Assembly: GCF_018882465.1 (NCBI RefSeq)
Contig: NZ_JACVOK010000001.1
Span: 124,001 to 188,000, forward strand
Source: Polynucleobacter sp. 73C-SIWE
GTDB lineage: Bacteria; Pseudomonadota; Gammaproteobacteria; Burkholderiales; Burkholderiaceae
Direction: 5' to 3'
DNA length: 64,000 bases
A program made the translations under genes and the position numbers. This document shows, piece after piece, positions 1 through 9,629 of this stretch (the stretch's first letter is position 1; each line of letters begins with the position of its first letter). The notes under the pieces are model-generated. The model saw nothing but the letters and a program-made list of their open reading frames with translations, was not told where the DNA came from and did no database searches.

Positions 1-244
1 TGATTTTGTCTGGATGCATCACATGGCGTATAGCCTCTTCAACAGCAAAGACCAGTGTCATCAGATGCTCGCGCTCGCCATAAGTCAGATCGGTCATCTC
101 AGGAACATGTCGATTCCAGATCACCCTACAAAAACCAGGCAAGTCCGAATCATTTACGAGAATGACACGGCAGTCATCTCCACGCCAAATTAACTGACCC
201 TCTTCGGGCTTTAGATCTTCTTTACAAAGTGTGCAATTTGCCAT
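1..244 (-). CDS. HIT family hydrolase, N-terminal part (truncated by window edge)
   Basis: The first 81 codons of a gene that runs off the left edge. The protein begins MANCTLCKEDLKPEEG and contains RVIWNRHVPEMTDL and a closing HPDKI, the N-terminal pattern of bacterial HIT (histidine triad) proteins, which hydrolyse dinucleoside polyphosphates or nucleotide conjugates. The paired cysteines (CTLC) are typical of this subgroup. The HxHxH active-site triad lies beyond the window, so catalytic competence cannot be judged. The start is the only ATG that fits, just downstream of the aceA terminator hairpin. It lies on the same strand as aceA. Confidence 0.8.
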   Translation of the reverse strand, partial: MANCTLCKEDLKPEEGQLIWRGDDCRVILVNDSDLPGFCRVIWNRHVPEMTDLTYGEREHLMTLVFAVEEAIRHVMHPDKI

Positions 245-260
245 GGGGAGAATGTATACG

Positions 261-303
261 AAAACGGCATCTAAGTCACCCTTGTGGGGTAATTTAGATG
301 CCG
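261..303 (-). terminator. Probable intrinsic terminator of aceA
   Basis: Positions 265-274 and 294-303 form a perfect 10-bp inverted repeat (CGGCATCTAA / TTAGATGCCG) with a further short ACCC/GGGT pairing in the loop. On the minus strand the stem is followed by UUUU (261-264). It lies between the aceA stop and the HIT gene start, so it should end aceA transcription. The rest of the roughly 110-base gap shows nothing else I can name. Confidence 0.7.
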
Positions 304-358
304 CGGCAGTATGGGCTTATTTTTTACTGCGCTGCTACTACAAACTACTTAGGGATTC

Positions 359-1657
359 TTAATGGAACTGCTCTTCTTCAGTAGAGCCAGTCAATGCTGT
401 TACAGAAGACTTACCACCTTGAATTACGGTAGTCACGTCATCAAAGTAACCCGTACCAACCTCTTGCTGATGTGAAACGAATGTATAGCCACGATCACGA
501 GCAGCAAATTCTGGCTCTTGAACTTTTTCAATATATGCAGTCATACCACGCTGCATATAGTCTTGAGCCAAGTCGAACATGTTGTACCACATAGAGTGGA
601 TGCCAGCCAATGTGATGAATTGATACTTGTAACCCATTGCACCTAATTCACGCTGGAACTTCGCAATAGTTGCGTCATCCAAGTTCTTCTTCCAGTTGAA
701 AGATGGTGAGCAGTTATAGGCCAACATCTTGCCTGGGAACTTCGCACGAATTGCTTCAGCAAATTTACGAGCAAACTCGAGATCAGGCGTACCTGTTTCG
801 CACCAAACCATATCAGCGTAAGCGGCATATGCCAAACCACGTGAGATTGCTTGATCCAAGCCCTTACGTGTTTTGTAGAAGCCTTCTGCTGTGCGCTCGC
901 CCGTCAAGAACGGCTTGTCATTCGCATCATAATCAGAAGTCAACAAGTCAGCAGCCTCAGCATCAGTACGAGCCAAGATGATAGTTGGAACACCCATGAC
1001 GTCAGCAGCTAAACGTGCGGAGATCAATTTTTGTACAGATTCAGTGGTTGGTAACAATACCTTGCCACCCAAGTGACCGCATTTCTTTACTGAAGATAAC
1101 TGATCTTCGAAGTGAACACCGGCAGCACCTTGCTTGATTAATGCTTTGCTTAATTCGAATGCATTCAATACACCACCGAAACCGGCTTCAGCATCAGCAA
1201 CAATTGGAGCAAAATACTCGATGTAACCTGCATCACCTTTATTAATACCTTTAGCAGTCTGAATTTCGTCAGCGCGCTGGAATGAGTTATTAATACGCTC
1301 AACCATCTTAGGAACCGAATCAACTGGATATAAAGATTGATCTGGATACATAGCAGCATAGGAGTTACCATCTGCAGCTACTTGCCAACCAGATAAGTAA
1401 ATTGCCTGTACGCCAGCCTTCACTTGTTGCATTGCCTGACCACCAGTCAAGGCACCTAAACAGTTTACGTAAGCTTCGTTGTTTACCAGCTCCCATAGAC
1501 GTTCTGCGCCATGTTTAGCAAGAGTGTGCTCAATCTTCAATGAGCCACGCAAACGTACAACGTCTTCCGCTGTATAGCCACGGGTAATACCTTTCCAACG
1601 TGGGTTGGTATCCCAATCCTTTTGAATTGCTGCAATTTCTGCTTTGCGATCTGCCAT
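359..1657 (-). CDS. aceA: Isocitrate lyase
   Basis: Cleaves isocitrate to glyoxylate and succinate, the first step of the cytosolic glyoxylate shunt used for growth on acetate or fatty acids. The 432-residue protein has the normal length for bacterial AceA. The signature KKCGH with catalytic Cys is at residues 191-195, and the substrate/metal region WCETGTPD lies in the C-terminal half. The ATG is preceded by AGGGAGA, a good ribosome-binding site. No malate synthase gene is adjacent. About 280 bases upstream are non-coding and presumably hold its promoter. Assignment is secure from sequence similarity to the family. Confidence 0.97.
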   Translation of the reverse strand: MADRKAEIAAIQKDWDTNPRWKGITRGYTAEDVVRLRGSLKIEHTLAKHGAERLWELVNNEAYVNCLGALTGGQAMQQVKAGVQAIYLSGWQVAADGNSYAAMYPDQSLYPVDSVPKMVERINNSFQRADEIQTAKGINKGDAGYIEYFAPIVADAEAGFGGVLNAFELSKALIKQGAAGVHFEDQLSSVKKCGHLGGKVLLPTTESVQKLISARLAADVMGVPTIILARTDAEAADLLTSDYDANDKPFLTGERTAEGFYKTRKGLDQAISRGLAYAAYADMVWCETGTPDLEFARKFAEAIRAKFPGKMLAYNCSPSFNWKKNLDDATIAKFQRELGAMGYKYQFITLAGIHSMWYNMFDLAQDYMQRGMTAYIEKVQEPEFAARDRGYTFVSHQQEVGTGYFDDVTTVIQGGKSSVTALTGSTEEEQFH

Positions 1658-1903
1658 GTTTTTCTCCCTAAGTTAAACAAGTACTTCAAATTTTTGGACC
1701 TTAAAGACTTCTTCAAGTCTTATGTCTTATATAAGAGTTTAGACAGTTAGGAAAAGCAAGCAAGCGTTATTTAAGAGCTAGATAAAAATAATTAAATCAT
1801 TAAAAACAAGGGTTTAAATTCAATTTTTTATATTGTGGAATTAAGGTTCACTGATTGGAATGAAGCAAGCTGCAAGTTATTGCAGGGCATTTTACGCAGC
1901 GTA

Positions 1904-1930
1904 ATGACTTTTCACATTATGAAAAGTCAT
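1904..1930. repeat. Perfect inverted repeat between aceA and MFS gene
   Basis: ATGACTTTTC at 1904-1913 is repeated inverted as GAAAAGTCAT at 1921-1930, with a 7-base spacer. It lies 7 bases downstream of the MFS stop and about 250 bases upstream of the aceA start. No U-run follows on either strand, so it is either a weak terminator or an operator. The surrounding gap (1658-1937) is AT-rich and contains no other feature I can support. Confidence 0.45.
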
Positions 1931-1937
1931 GGGACTA

Positions 1938-3176
1938 TCAAGCGGATTTAGGTCGGGAGCTGGAGGAGACCTTAAAGACAGTCGGAATAATGGTGAGTTG
2001 GAACAACACAATGCCCAGGAACAGCGCAGTAGGCAGTCCAGCATCCATAAAGAATCCAAAGATAAAGGGGCCAACTGCAGCACCAAGATCAATCCCAGAA
2101 TAAACAATTCCGTAGACTCGCCCTGCTACACCTTGAGGAGTAACTCGCTTTACTAAAAGATCACGTGAGGGTGCGACAACCCCATAACCAAACCCAATGA
2201 AAAAGAAAATGATGGGAATAAATGCAAGCGACATTAATCCAGTAGCAAGCAACAAACACATTGCAATCGTCATTGATAAACATGTTGAAACAATGCGCTC
2301 TGGTGCTTGTAACTTAGCAGCCAAGAAGCCTCCAAACAAAACACCAGCAGCACTTCCTAGTGCTAATAAGGTGATGTAATAGCTGCCCACGCTCAAAGGG
2401 ATCTGGTAAATTCCAAAAAGCGCACTAGGTGCAAAGGATTGCAAACTAGAGGTAGAGGCCATACTGAAGAAAAAGAAAATCCAACACAACCAAACTGCAG
2501 GCAATTTTAAGAAGGCGAACGGGCTTGCTGGCGTTGCCCCGGGGTTTATAGCCCGATCACTCGCATGGCTTTCTGCGTGTCGTCCCTTAACATCATCAAG
2601 CAAGTATTCCCTATTTACCCAAAGAGTTATGAGAATTACAACTTCTAATAATGCTGCACATAAGAAAGCTATCCGCCAGTCAGACAACTGGGTAATTGCG
2701 ACCATAAAAGCTGGTGCAGCAGCCCAGCCGAGGTATCCTGCAACCCCATGCATGGAATAGGCGTAGGGTAAATTCGGTGGAGATACTTTATGGTTAATGA
2801 GGGTGTAATCAACCGGATGAAAAATGCCGTTACCACATCCCGCTATTACTGCACCCACTATCAACATAAGATAGCTATTACTTTGTGAGTACGTTAATGC
2901 CGCGAGTGCTAACAAGCCAATACCAGCAAATAAAACTGGTCTGGCACCAATGCGATCCACTAAAAACCCTGAAGCTGCTTGCACAATACAAGAAACAACA
3001 AAGAAGATCGACATGAGCAAGCCAAGTTCAGCATAGCTCAGAGCGAAAGCATCCTTCAACCATGGGAACATGGGTGGCAGAATCAAATGAAAAAAGTGGG
3101 AACTGCCGTGAGCCAGACTCATGAGACCAATAACCCGGACATCACCGGCACGCCCACTTGTGAGCGCAACAGTCAT
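1938..3176 (-). CDS. MFS transporter, Fsr (fosmidomycin-resistance)-like
   Basis: A 412-residue inner-membrane protein with about 12 hydrophobic segments, the normal size of a major facilitator. The N-terminal stretch SLAHGSSHFFHLILPPMFPW followed by FALSYAELGLL resembles the Fsr subgroup, in which a His-rich first helix is followed by an LS-x-x-x-x-GL segment. The loop after TM2 contains a DRIGARP motif like the MFS loop 2-3 signature. Fsr relatives export fosmidomycin and other small molecules, but the substrate here is unknown. It is transcribed toward aceA and lies 63 bases downstream of clpB on the same strand. Confidence 0.8.
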   Translation of the reverse strand: MTVALTSGRAGDVRVIGLMSLAHGSSHFFHLILPPMFPWLKDAFALSYAELGLLMSIFFVVSCIVQAASGFLVDRIGARPVLFAGIGLLALAALTYSQSNSYLMLIVGAVIAGCGNGIFHPVDYTLINHKVSPPNLPYAYSMHGVAGYLGWAAAPAFMVAITQLSDWRIAFLCAALLEVVILITLWVNREYLLDDVKGRHAESHASDRAINPGATPASPFAFLKLPAVWLCWIFFFFSMASTSSLQSFAPSALFGIYQIPLSVGSYYITLLALGSAAGVLFGGFLAAKLQAPERIVSTCLSMTIAMCLLLATGLMSLAFIPIIFFFIGFGYGVVAPSRDLLVKRVTPQGVAGRVYGIVYSGIDLGAAVGPFIFGFFMDAGLPTALFLGIVLFQLTIIPTVFKVSSSSRPKSA

Positions 3177-3239
3177 GTACCGAGTTTACTGGCGCAGGCA
3201 GATTCCTGCAAAACTATCTGTATTACTGCATAGCAATAC

Positions 3240-5843
3240 TTAATGAACTAAGCGTGTGAAGCTGAAATCGCCTTTTTTATCCACATCCACAGGCACCACA
3301 TCCTTAGGTCCGAACTTGCCTTCCAAAATCATCTTTGAAACAGGGTTCTCAATGTGTTGCTGAATAGCGCGCTTGAGTGGTCTTGCTCCAAAGACAGGAT
3401 CAAAGCCAACTTCGGCAATCTTATTCAAGGCTGCATCACTGACTTCTAGCTGCATATCGACTTTTGCCAAACGATCAGACAAGTTCTTCAGCAAGATCTT
3501 AGCGATATTGGCGATATTGCCTTTATCTAAGCCATGGAATACCACAATCTCATCGATGCGATTCAAGAACTCTGGACGGAAATGATTTTTGAGTTCTTCA
3601 AATACAGCATCTTTGATTTCTGATTGCTTCTTATCAGTCATCGACTGAATCAGATGCGATCCGATATTGCTGGTCATCACAATCACCGTATTCTTAAAGT
3701 CCACGGTACGCCCTTGGCCATCCGTTAAACGGCCATCATCCAATACTTGTAAGAGAACGTTAAAGACATCAGGGTGTGCCTTTTCAATTTCATCAAATAA
3801 GATCACGCTATAGGGGTGACGACGCACTTGCTCAGTTAAGTAACCACCCTCTTCGTAACCAACATAGCCTGGAGGGGCACCAATCAAGCGTGCAACGCTA
3901 TGCTTCTCCATGAACTCACTCATATCAATACGAATGAGGTGATCTTCGCTATCAAAGAGAAAACCAGCCAATGCCTTACACAACTCTGTCTTACCAACAC
4001 CAGTAGGACCTAGGAATAAGAAAGAACCATAAGGGCGATTCTCTTCAGCCAAGCCGGCACGGGAGCGACGAATTGCATCCGATACCGCACGAATAGCCTC
4101 TTCCTGACCAACTACACGCTTGTGTAGCAATTCTTCCATCTTCAGAAGCTTGTCGCGCTCGCCTTGCATCATCTTCGATACCGGAATACCTGTAGCACGA
4201 GACACTACTTCAGCAATTTCTTCTGCGCCAACTTGGGTACGAAGAAGTTTATTCCTCACAACACCATCTTTATCACCCTTAGCTTCAGCTGCAGCGGCAG
4301 ACTTGAGCTTAGCTTCTAGCTCCGGCAATTTGCTGTATTGCAACTCAGCAACTTTCTCAAGCTTGCCTTCACGCTGCAGCTTCACGATGTCAGCACGTAC
4401 TTTTTCAATCTCTTCTTTTAGATTAGCAGCACCTAATACGGCACCTTTTTCTGCTTTCCAGATCTCTTCTAAGTCGGCGTACTCCGCACCTAAGCGCTTA
4501 ATCTCGTCTTCGATTAGGCTAAGGCGCTTTTGAGAAGCATCATCTTTTTCCTTCTTGACAGCTTCACGCTCAATCTTGAGCTGAATAAGACGGCGCTCTA
4601 ATTTATCCATTACCTCTGGCTTGGAGTCAATTTCCATCCGAATACGTGACCCAGCCTCGTCAATAAGGTCGATAGCTTTATCTGGCAGGAAGCGATCCGT
4701 AATATAGCGATGCGATAACTCAGCAGCTGCCACAATCGCTGGATCAGTAATCTCAATACCATGGTGAAGCTCATAACGCTCTTGCAAACCACGCAAGATC
4801 GCAATCGTTGCCTCAACACTAGGCTCTTCTACCATCACTTTTTGGAAGCGACGCTCTAGCGCAGGATCTTTTTCGATGTACTTACGATATTCATCTAAAG
4901 TAGTTGCACCGATACAATGCAATTCGCCACGAGCCAAAGCAGGCTTGAGCATATTGCCAGCATCCATTGCGCCATCACCCTTACCGGCACCGACCATCGT
5001 ATGAATCTCATCAATAAAGATGATGGTTTGACCTTCGTCTTTAGCAACGTCACTTAGAACGGCTTTGAGACGTTCTTCAAACTCACCGCGGTACTTAGCG
5101 CCAGCCAATAGCAAGGCCATATCCAAGACAAGAACGCGCTTGTTTTTGAGGGTTTCTGGAACTTCGCCATTCACAATGCGTTGAGCTAGACCTTCAACAA
5201 TGGCGGTCTTTCCAACACCAGGCTCACCAATGAGCACAGGGTTGTTCTTGCCACGTCGTTGCAAAATCTGAATGGTGCGTCGAATCTCATCATCACGACC
5301 AATCACAGGATCAAGTTTGCCCATACGAGCGCGGTCAGTTAAATCGACGGTGTATTTTTTGAGGGCCTCACGTTGACCTTCGGCATCTGCACTATTCACT
5401 GACTCTCCTCCGCGCACTAAATCAATAGCCGCTTCTAACGATTTACGATTTAATCCATTTTCACGAGCCACTTTACCGAGCTCGCCCTTGTCATCAGCTA
5501 CTACTAGCAAAAATAATTCACCAGCAATAAATTGATCATTGCGCTTATTGGCTTCTTTTTCACAAAGATTGAGCCAATTACTTAAATCACGGCCGACCTG
5601 AACCTCACCGCTAGTACCTTGTACTTCAGGCAAATTAGCAATGCTCTTCTCAATGCCTTTTTCAAGACCTGAGACATTGACGCCGGCACGGGTTAATAAA
5701 CTCTTGGCAGCGCCATCAGAATCACGCAACATTGCCAGCAACACATGAGCCGGCTCAATATATTGATTATCTTTAGCTAAAGCGATACTTTGGGCCTCAC
5801 TTAAGGCCTCTTGAAATTTAGTAGTTAACTTATCTATTCTCAT
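3240..5843 (-). CDS. clpB: ClpB disaggregase (Hsp104 family)
   Basis: A cytosolic hexameric AAA+ chaperone that, with DnaK/DnaJ/GrpE, extracts polypeptides from aggregates after heat stress. The 867 residues comprise an N-terminal Clp repeat domain (about 1-145), NBD1 with Walker A GEPGVGKT (206-213) and Walker B IIFIDEIH, the coiled-coil middle domain (about 400-530), and NBD2 with Walker A GPTGVGKT and GYVGYEEGG pore-loop. No IGF/IGL ClpP-binding loop is seen, as expected for ClpB. The gene is monocistronic-looking and preceded by a strong sigma-32 promoter. The ATG has GGAG upstream. Confidence 0.98.
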   Translation of the reverse strand: MRIDKLTTKFQEALSEAQSIALAKDNQYIEPAHVLLAMLRDSDGAAKSLLTRAGVNVSGLEKGIEKSIANLPEVQGTSGEVQVGRDLSNWLNLCEKEANKRNDQFIAGELFLLVVADDKGELGKVARENGLNRKSLEAAIDLVRGGESVNSADAEGQREALKKYTVDLTDRARMGKLDPVIGRDDEIRRTIQILQRRGKNNPVLIGEPGVGKTAIVEGLAQRIVNGEVPETLKNKRVLVLDMALLLAGAKYRGEFEERLKAVLSDVAKDEGQTIIFIDEIHTMVGAGKGDGAMDAGNMLKPALARGELHCIGATTLDEYRKYIEKDPALERRFQKVMVEEPSVEATIAILRGLQERYELHHGIEITDPAIVAAAELSHRYITDRFLPDKAIDLIDEAGSRIRMEIDSKPEVMDKLERRLIQLKIEREAVKKEKDDASQKRLSLIEDEIKRLGAEYADLEEIWKAEKGAVLGAANLKEEIEKVRADIVKLQREGKLEKVAELQYSKLPELEAKLKSAAAAEAKGDKDGVVRNKLLRTQVGAEEIAEVVSRATGIPVSKMMQGERDKLLKMEELLHKRVVGQEEAIRAVSDAIRRSRAGLAEENRPYGSFLFLGPTGVGKTELCKALAGFLFDSEDHLIRIDMSEFMEKHSVARLIGAPPGYVGYEEGGYLTEQVRRHPYSVILFDEIEKAHPDVFNVLLQVLDDGRLTDGQGRTVDFKNTVIVMTSNIGSHLIQSMTDKKQSEIKDAVFEELKNHFRPEFLNRIDEIVVFHGLDKGNIANIAKILLKNLSDRLAKVDMQLEVSDAALNKIAEVGFDPVFGARPLKRAIQQHIENPVSKMILEGKFGPKDVVPVDVDKKGDFSFTRLVH

Positions 5844-5871
5844 TTTTGCACTCCATATATCTATCTATAGA

Positions 5872-5899
5872 ATATAAGGGCAATATGATGGATTTCAAG
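5872..5899 (-). promoter_or_regulatory. Sigma-32 heat-shock promoter of clpB
   Basis: On the minus strand CTTGAAA (5893-5899) is followed after 12 bases by CCCTTATAT (5872-5880). The sigma-32 consensus is CTTGAAA, 11-16 bases, CCCCATnT, so the -35 is perfect and the -10 close. Transcription would start about 20-25 bases upstream of the clpB ATG. Confidence 0.8.
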
Positions 5900-5937
5900 A
5901 CTTTTACACCCACTTTTTAAGGGAATTTACCCCCATT

Positions 5938-6183
5938 TTGACCTGGCTTGTTTACCTCCTCGAATGCGCAGATGGCACTTACTATGCCGGCATTACCAAC
6001 CGCCTAGAACATCGTCTAGAAGCTCATAATTTGGGCCAAGGCGCTCGCTATACAAGAGCTCGTAGACCAGTTGTCCTACTGGCCACCCAAGAGCACCCTG
6101 ATCGATCAGAGGCATCTAAAGCTGAGGCGAAATTGAAGCAACTTCCCAGATCTGAGAAGTTAGGATTTTTTAAAAGTAGTTAA
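5938..6183 (+). CDS. GIY-YIG (URI domain) endonuclease-like protein
   Basis: An 81-residue single-domain protein of the YhbQ/URI family. It has the VYLLECADGTYYAGITN start (GIY-YIG core as VYLL and YYAGIT) and the conserved ARYTRARRPV stretch with the catalytic Arg region. Related proteins have weak nuclease activity of uncertain role. The reading frame has no ATG near the front: the start is taken as TTG at 5938, with AGGGA upstream at 5920-5924. It is divergent from clpB and converges on moaE, overlapping its stop by 4 bases. Confidence 0.85.
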   Translation: MTWLVYLLECADGTYYAGITNRLEHRLEAHNLGQGARYTRARRPVVLLATQEHPDRSEASKAEAKLKQLPRSEKLGFFKSS

Positions 6184-6650
6184 ATTGACTTCTTCGACCA
6201 ACGTGCCATGGCAACATCGTCAGTGACGCGGGCATCGACCCAGCGAGCACCCTCAGGGGTATCTTCTTTTTTCCAGAATGGCGCTGCGGTTTTGAGGTAA
6301 TCCATGATGAACTCACAAGCTGCAAATGCCTCACCTCTGTGAGCACTGGTAACCACCACTAAAACAATTTGATCTTCCGGTAGCATTGGGCCAACCCTAT
6401 GAATGACTAAAGTTTGATAGATATCCCAACGCGTCTTAGCTTGATCTAGGATTTCTTGCAAGGCTTTCTCAGTCATGCCAGGGTAATACTCTAAGGTCAT
6501 ACCCTTCACTTGACTGCCGTCATTCATATCACGCACAGTACCTAAGAAAGTCACTACTGCGCCAACACTTGGATCACCCTTACGCAGCGCTGCTATTTCA
6601 GCGCTGATATCAAAATCTTTTTCTTGAATTCGGATTGGCATATTAGCCAC
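6180..6650 (-). CDS. moaE: Molybdopterin synthase catalytic subunit
   Basis: The large subunit of molybdopterin synthase, which transfers sulfur from MoaD thiocarboxylate to precursor Z (cPMP) to make molybdopterin. The 156 residues contain VGAVVTFLGTVRD, LEYYPGMTE, HRVGPM and the active-site lysine region FWKKEDTPEGARWV. It overlaps the end of moaD by 8 bases and lies in a moeA-moaD-moaE transcription unit. Confidence 0.96.
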   Translation of the reverse strand: MANMPIRIQEKDFDISAEIAALRKGDPSVGAVVTFLGTVRDMNDGSQVKGMTLEYYPGMTEKALQEILDQAKTRWDIYQTLVIHRVGPMLPEDQIVLVVVTSAHRGEAFAACEFIMDYLKTAAPFWKKEDTPEGARWVDARVTDDVAMARWSKKSI

Positions 6651-6900
6651 CAGTCACTGGAGGGAAAAAAGCAACCTCTGCATTTTCTTGCAAGGGAGTG
6701 CTCGCATCAACCATCACCTGATTCAGAGCGCAGCGCAATACTTTGCCCTGAGCCAATACTTCAGACCAAGGATGACCGCGTTGAACTAAATGAGCCCTGA
6801 GATCTGCAATCGTTTTGATGCTATCAGGTATGACGATGTTTTCCTGAGAAACACCAAGGGCTTCACGCAAAGAGGCAAAAAATCGTAATTCAAGTTTCAT
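6643..6900 (-). CDS. moaD: Molybdopterin synthase sulfur carrier subunit
   Basis: A ubiquitin-fold sulfur carrier of 85 residues. It ends in VAFFPPVTGG: the terminal Gly-Gly is the site adenylated by MoeB and converted to the thiocarboxylate. It starts MKLELRFFASLREALG as usual in the family. It lies 18 bases after moeA and overlaps moaE, so translation of the two synthase subunits is probably coupled. Confidence 0.96.
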   Translation of the reverse strand: MKLELRFFASLREALGVSQENIVIPDSIKTIADLRAHLVQRGHPWSEVLAQGKVLRCALNQVMVDASTPLQENAEVAFFPPVTGG

Positions 6901-6918
6901 AAAGGAATCGTAAACCGA

Positions 6919-8160
6919 TTATTTAAGAAGTGCATCAAAAGGGATGTACTTCACTAGCTCACCAGATTTAATGGGCTGATTTGGCGGGCAATCCACTAAA
7001 CCATCACCCCAAGAGGCGCTAGTGAGCACCCCAGAGCTTTGGTTGGGAAATAAATCTAAGCCGCCATTGCCATTGAGCTTGACGCGCAAGAACTCATTGC
7101 GACGATCGGCTTTTAACCAATCAAAATCCGCACGCATTGTGTAAGACTGGAGTGGTGCACTATTTCGACCCTGTAGCTTCAGAATGAATGGCCTTACAAA
7201 TAGCAAAAAAGTTACAAAACTGGAGACTGGGTTACCAGGCAAACCAATAAACCATGCCTCACCATCTTTCGGCTCTTCTGATTTACGGACTGCACCAAAC
7301 GCCAAAGGCTTCCCAGGTTTAATGGCAATCTGCCATAAATCCAATCGACCTTCAGCGGTCACTGCAGGTTTAATGTGGTCCTCTTCACCAACCGATACAC
7401 CGCCAGACGTAATAATCAAATCATGATCTTTGCTTGCTGTGCGTAATGCAGCTTTCGTTGCATCTAGCCGATCAGGAACAATTCCTAAATCCGTTGCATC
7501 ACACCCCAATGATTTAAGACAAGCCAGTAAAGTGTCGCGATTAGAGTTATAGATTCCGCCAGGCTTCAGTGGCTCACCAGGCAGGGCTAACTCGTCACCC
7601 GTAAAGAATGCAGCTACCTTCACTCTGCGCTTAACGTTTAGGTGAGTTAAGCCAGCAGATGCAGCAACCCCTAACTCTTGCGGACGCAAAAAGGTTCCTG
7701 CAGTTAAGGCGGTTTTACCGCTTGTTAAGTCTTCACCTCTGCGACGTATCCATTGCCCTGCTGTGGGTACGACATTGACTTGCACCTGATCAGTCGATCC
7801 CTCAGGGATGGCGCAATCTTCCTGCATCACTACAGCATCAGTACCCGGAGGAACTGGTGCACCAGTAAAGATACGGGCAACAGTTCCCGCCTGGAGCTCT
7901 GTTCCAACCGAGCCCGCCGGAATACGTTGCGCAATTTTTAAAATACTTCCGGAAGTTTGAGTATCAGCTGTTCGTACCGCATAGCCATCCATCGAGGTGT
8001 TATCAAGTGGAGGTACATCAACAAGGCTATTGACGTTTTCTGCGAGAACGCGACCTAATGTCGCCTGCATTGGAACACTTTCAGTCTCGGATACTGGCTT
8101 GGCATGAGAAAGCAAATGGTCCAAGGCCTGCTGGGCAGTCAACATTGGAGGCTTAGTCAT
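6919..8160 (-). CDS. moeA: Molybdopterin molybdotransferase MoeA, copy 1
   Basis: Inserts molybdate into adenylylated molybdopterin to finish Moco. The 413-residue length is typical. Visible motifs are PPLDNTSMDGYA, RIFTGAPVPPGTDAVVMQED, the MoCF-type ITSGGVSVGEEDH and LPGNPVSSFVTF. It lies 17 bases downstream of thrC on the same strand. A second, clearly diverged moeA is at 59358-60674; which one is the housekeeping enzyme cannot be told from sequence alone. Confidence 0.95.
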   Translation of the reverse strand: MTKPPMLTAQQALDHLLSHAKPVSETESVPMQATLGRVLAENVNSLVDVPPLDNTSMDGYAVRTADTQTSGSILKIAQRIPAGSVGTELQAGTVARIFTGAPVPPGTDAVVMQEDCAIPEGSTDQVQVNVVPTAGQWIRRRGEDLTSGKTALTAGTFLRPQELGVAASAGLTHLNVKRRVKVAAFFTGDELALPGEPLKPGGIYNSNRDTLLACLKSLGCDATDLGIVPDRLDATKAALRTASKDHDLIITSGGVSVGEEDHIKPAVTAEGRLDLWQIAIKPGKPLAFGAVRKSEEPKDGEAWFIGLPGNPVSSFVTFLLFVRPFILKLQGRNSAPLQSYTMRADFDWLKADRRNEFLRVKLNGNGGLDLFPNQSSGVLTSASWGDGLVDCPPNQPIKSGELVKYIPFDALLK

Positions 8161-8177
8161 GGCATTGAGCTTATGTA

Positions 8178-9620
8178 TTAACTAAGATGCGTTGTGATGA
8201 ATGTTTTGACCTGATTGACATCAGCATCAATATTTTCTACACGCTGTGGCTTGGACTTAATATCTTTAAATGCAGATGGGCACTCAGCTGGACGGCCTAA
8301 GGCTTCTTGTATGGTTTCTTCAAACTTAATTGGTAGCGCAGTCTCTAATACCAGCATCGGAATACCTGCTTGCAAATGCTCGCGCGCCACTTTGACACCA
8401 TCCGCAGTGTGAGTATCAATCATTACGCCATAGCGTTTGTCGATATCACGAATAGTCTCGAGGCGGTTTTCATGAGTGCTACGACCAGACTGGAAGCCAT
8501 ACTTGCCGAGTTCTTTAAAGACAGCATTCTTCGATATATCGAAGCCACCGGTCTCATCTACCTTCTTAAACATGGCTGCAGTAGCCTTGCCATCCTGACC
8601 CATGAAGTCATATACAAAGCGCTCAAAGTTGCTTGCCTTAGAAATATCCATTGATGGGCTAGAGGTATGTAATGTCTCAGCAGATTTGCGTGCGCGATAT
8701 ACACCAGTACGGAAGAACTCATCAAGTACATCGTTCTCATTAGTTGCAACAATCAAATGCTCGATTGGTAGACCCATCATGCGAGCAATATGACCAGCGC
8801 AAACGTTACCAAAATTACCTGATGGCACAGTAAATGAAACTTTCTCATTGCTAGACTTGGTAGCCAAGAGATAACCTTGGAAGTAATACACCACTTGAGC
8901 AACTACCCGGCCCCAATTAATGGAATTCACGGTGCCAATTTGGCTCTTGGCCTTGAAGACGTGATCATTACTAACCGCTTTAACGATATCTTGGCAATCA
9001 TCAAATACTCCAGCAACCGCTAAGTTGAAAATATTAGGGTCTTGCAAGGAATACATTTGCGCTGACTGGAAGGAACTCATCTTGCCGCGCGGAGACAGCA
9101 TAAATACTTTGACGCCCTCTTTACCGCGCATGGCATATTCGGCGGCACTACCAGTATCACCAGAGGTGGCACCCAAAATATTGAGTTTTTGACCAGCACG
9201 CTTCAGGGCATATTCAAAAAGATTGCCTAACAATTGCATGGCCATGTCTTTAAAAGCCAGTGTGGGACCATTTGAAAGACTTAAAAGTCCAATACGAGTG
9301 CCATGCTCTTCACCCAACCAATGCAAAGGTGTAATGTCTTTGGCATTATCTTGAGGGCGACCATTGCAGTAAACCTGCTCGGTATATGTTTTGCGCAAGA
9401 GTGCACGTAAATCAGTCTCAGGAATATCATCGCAATATAGGCTCAAGACTTCATATGCAAGATCAGCATAAGTTAGGCCACGCCAAGAATCCAACTGTGC
9501 AGGAGTGACTTGTGGATACTGCGTTGGCAAATACAGGCCGCCGTCCGGCGCTAATCCACCCAGGAGAATTTCTAAGAAGGATTGTTGTGGACTATTGCCA
9601 CGAGTAGATTGGTAACGCAT
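8178..9620 (-). CDS. thrC: Threonine synthase
   Basis: A PLP enzyme converting O-phosphohomoserine to threonine. The 480 residues belong to the long proteobacterial/fungal-like class, beginning MRYQSTRG. The PLP lysine is in GPTLAFKDMAMQLLG, and GATSGDTGSAAEYA and FTVPSGNFGN bind phosphate and cofactor. It follows hom after 9 bases, so the pair makes threonine from aspartate semialdehyde except for homoserine kinase, which is not in the window. Confidence 0.97.
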   Translation of the reverse strand: MRYQSTRGNSPQQSFLEILLGGLAPDGGLYLPTQYPQVTPAQLDSWRGLTYADLAYEVLSLYCDDIPETDLRALLRKTYTEQVYCNGRPQDNAKDITPLHWLGEEHGTRIGLLSLSNGPTLAFKDMAMQLLGNLFEYALKRAGQKLNILGATSGDTGSAAEYAMRGKEGVKVFMLSPRGKMSSFQSAQMYSLQDPNIFNLAVAGVFDDCQDIVKAVSNDHVFKAKSQIGTVNSINWGRVVAQVVYYFQGYLLATKSSNEKVSFTVPSGNFGNVCAGHIARMMGLPIEHLIVATNENDVLDEFFRTGVYRARKSAETLHTSSPSMDISKASNFERFVYDFMGQDGKATAAMFKKVDETGGFDISKNAVFKELGKYGFQSGRSTHENRLETIRDIDKRYGVMIDTHTADGVKVAREHLQAGIPMLVLETALPIKFEETIQEALGRPAECPSAFKDIKSKPQRVENIDADVNQVKTFITTHLS

Positions 9621-9629
9621 CAGTTTTAC

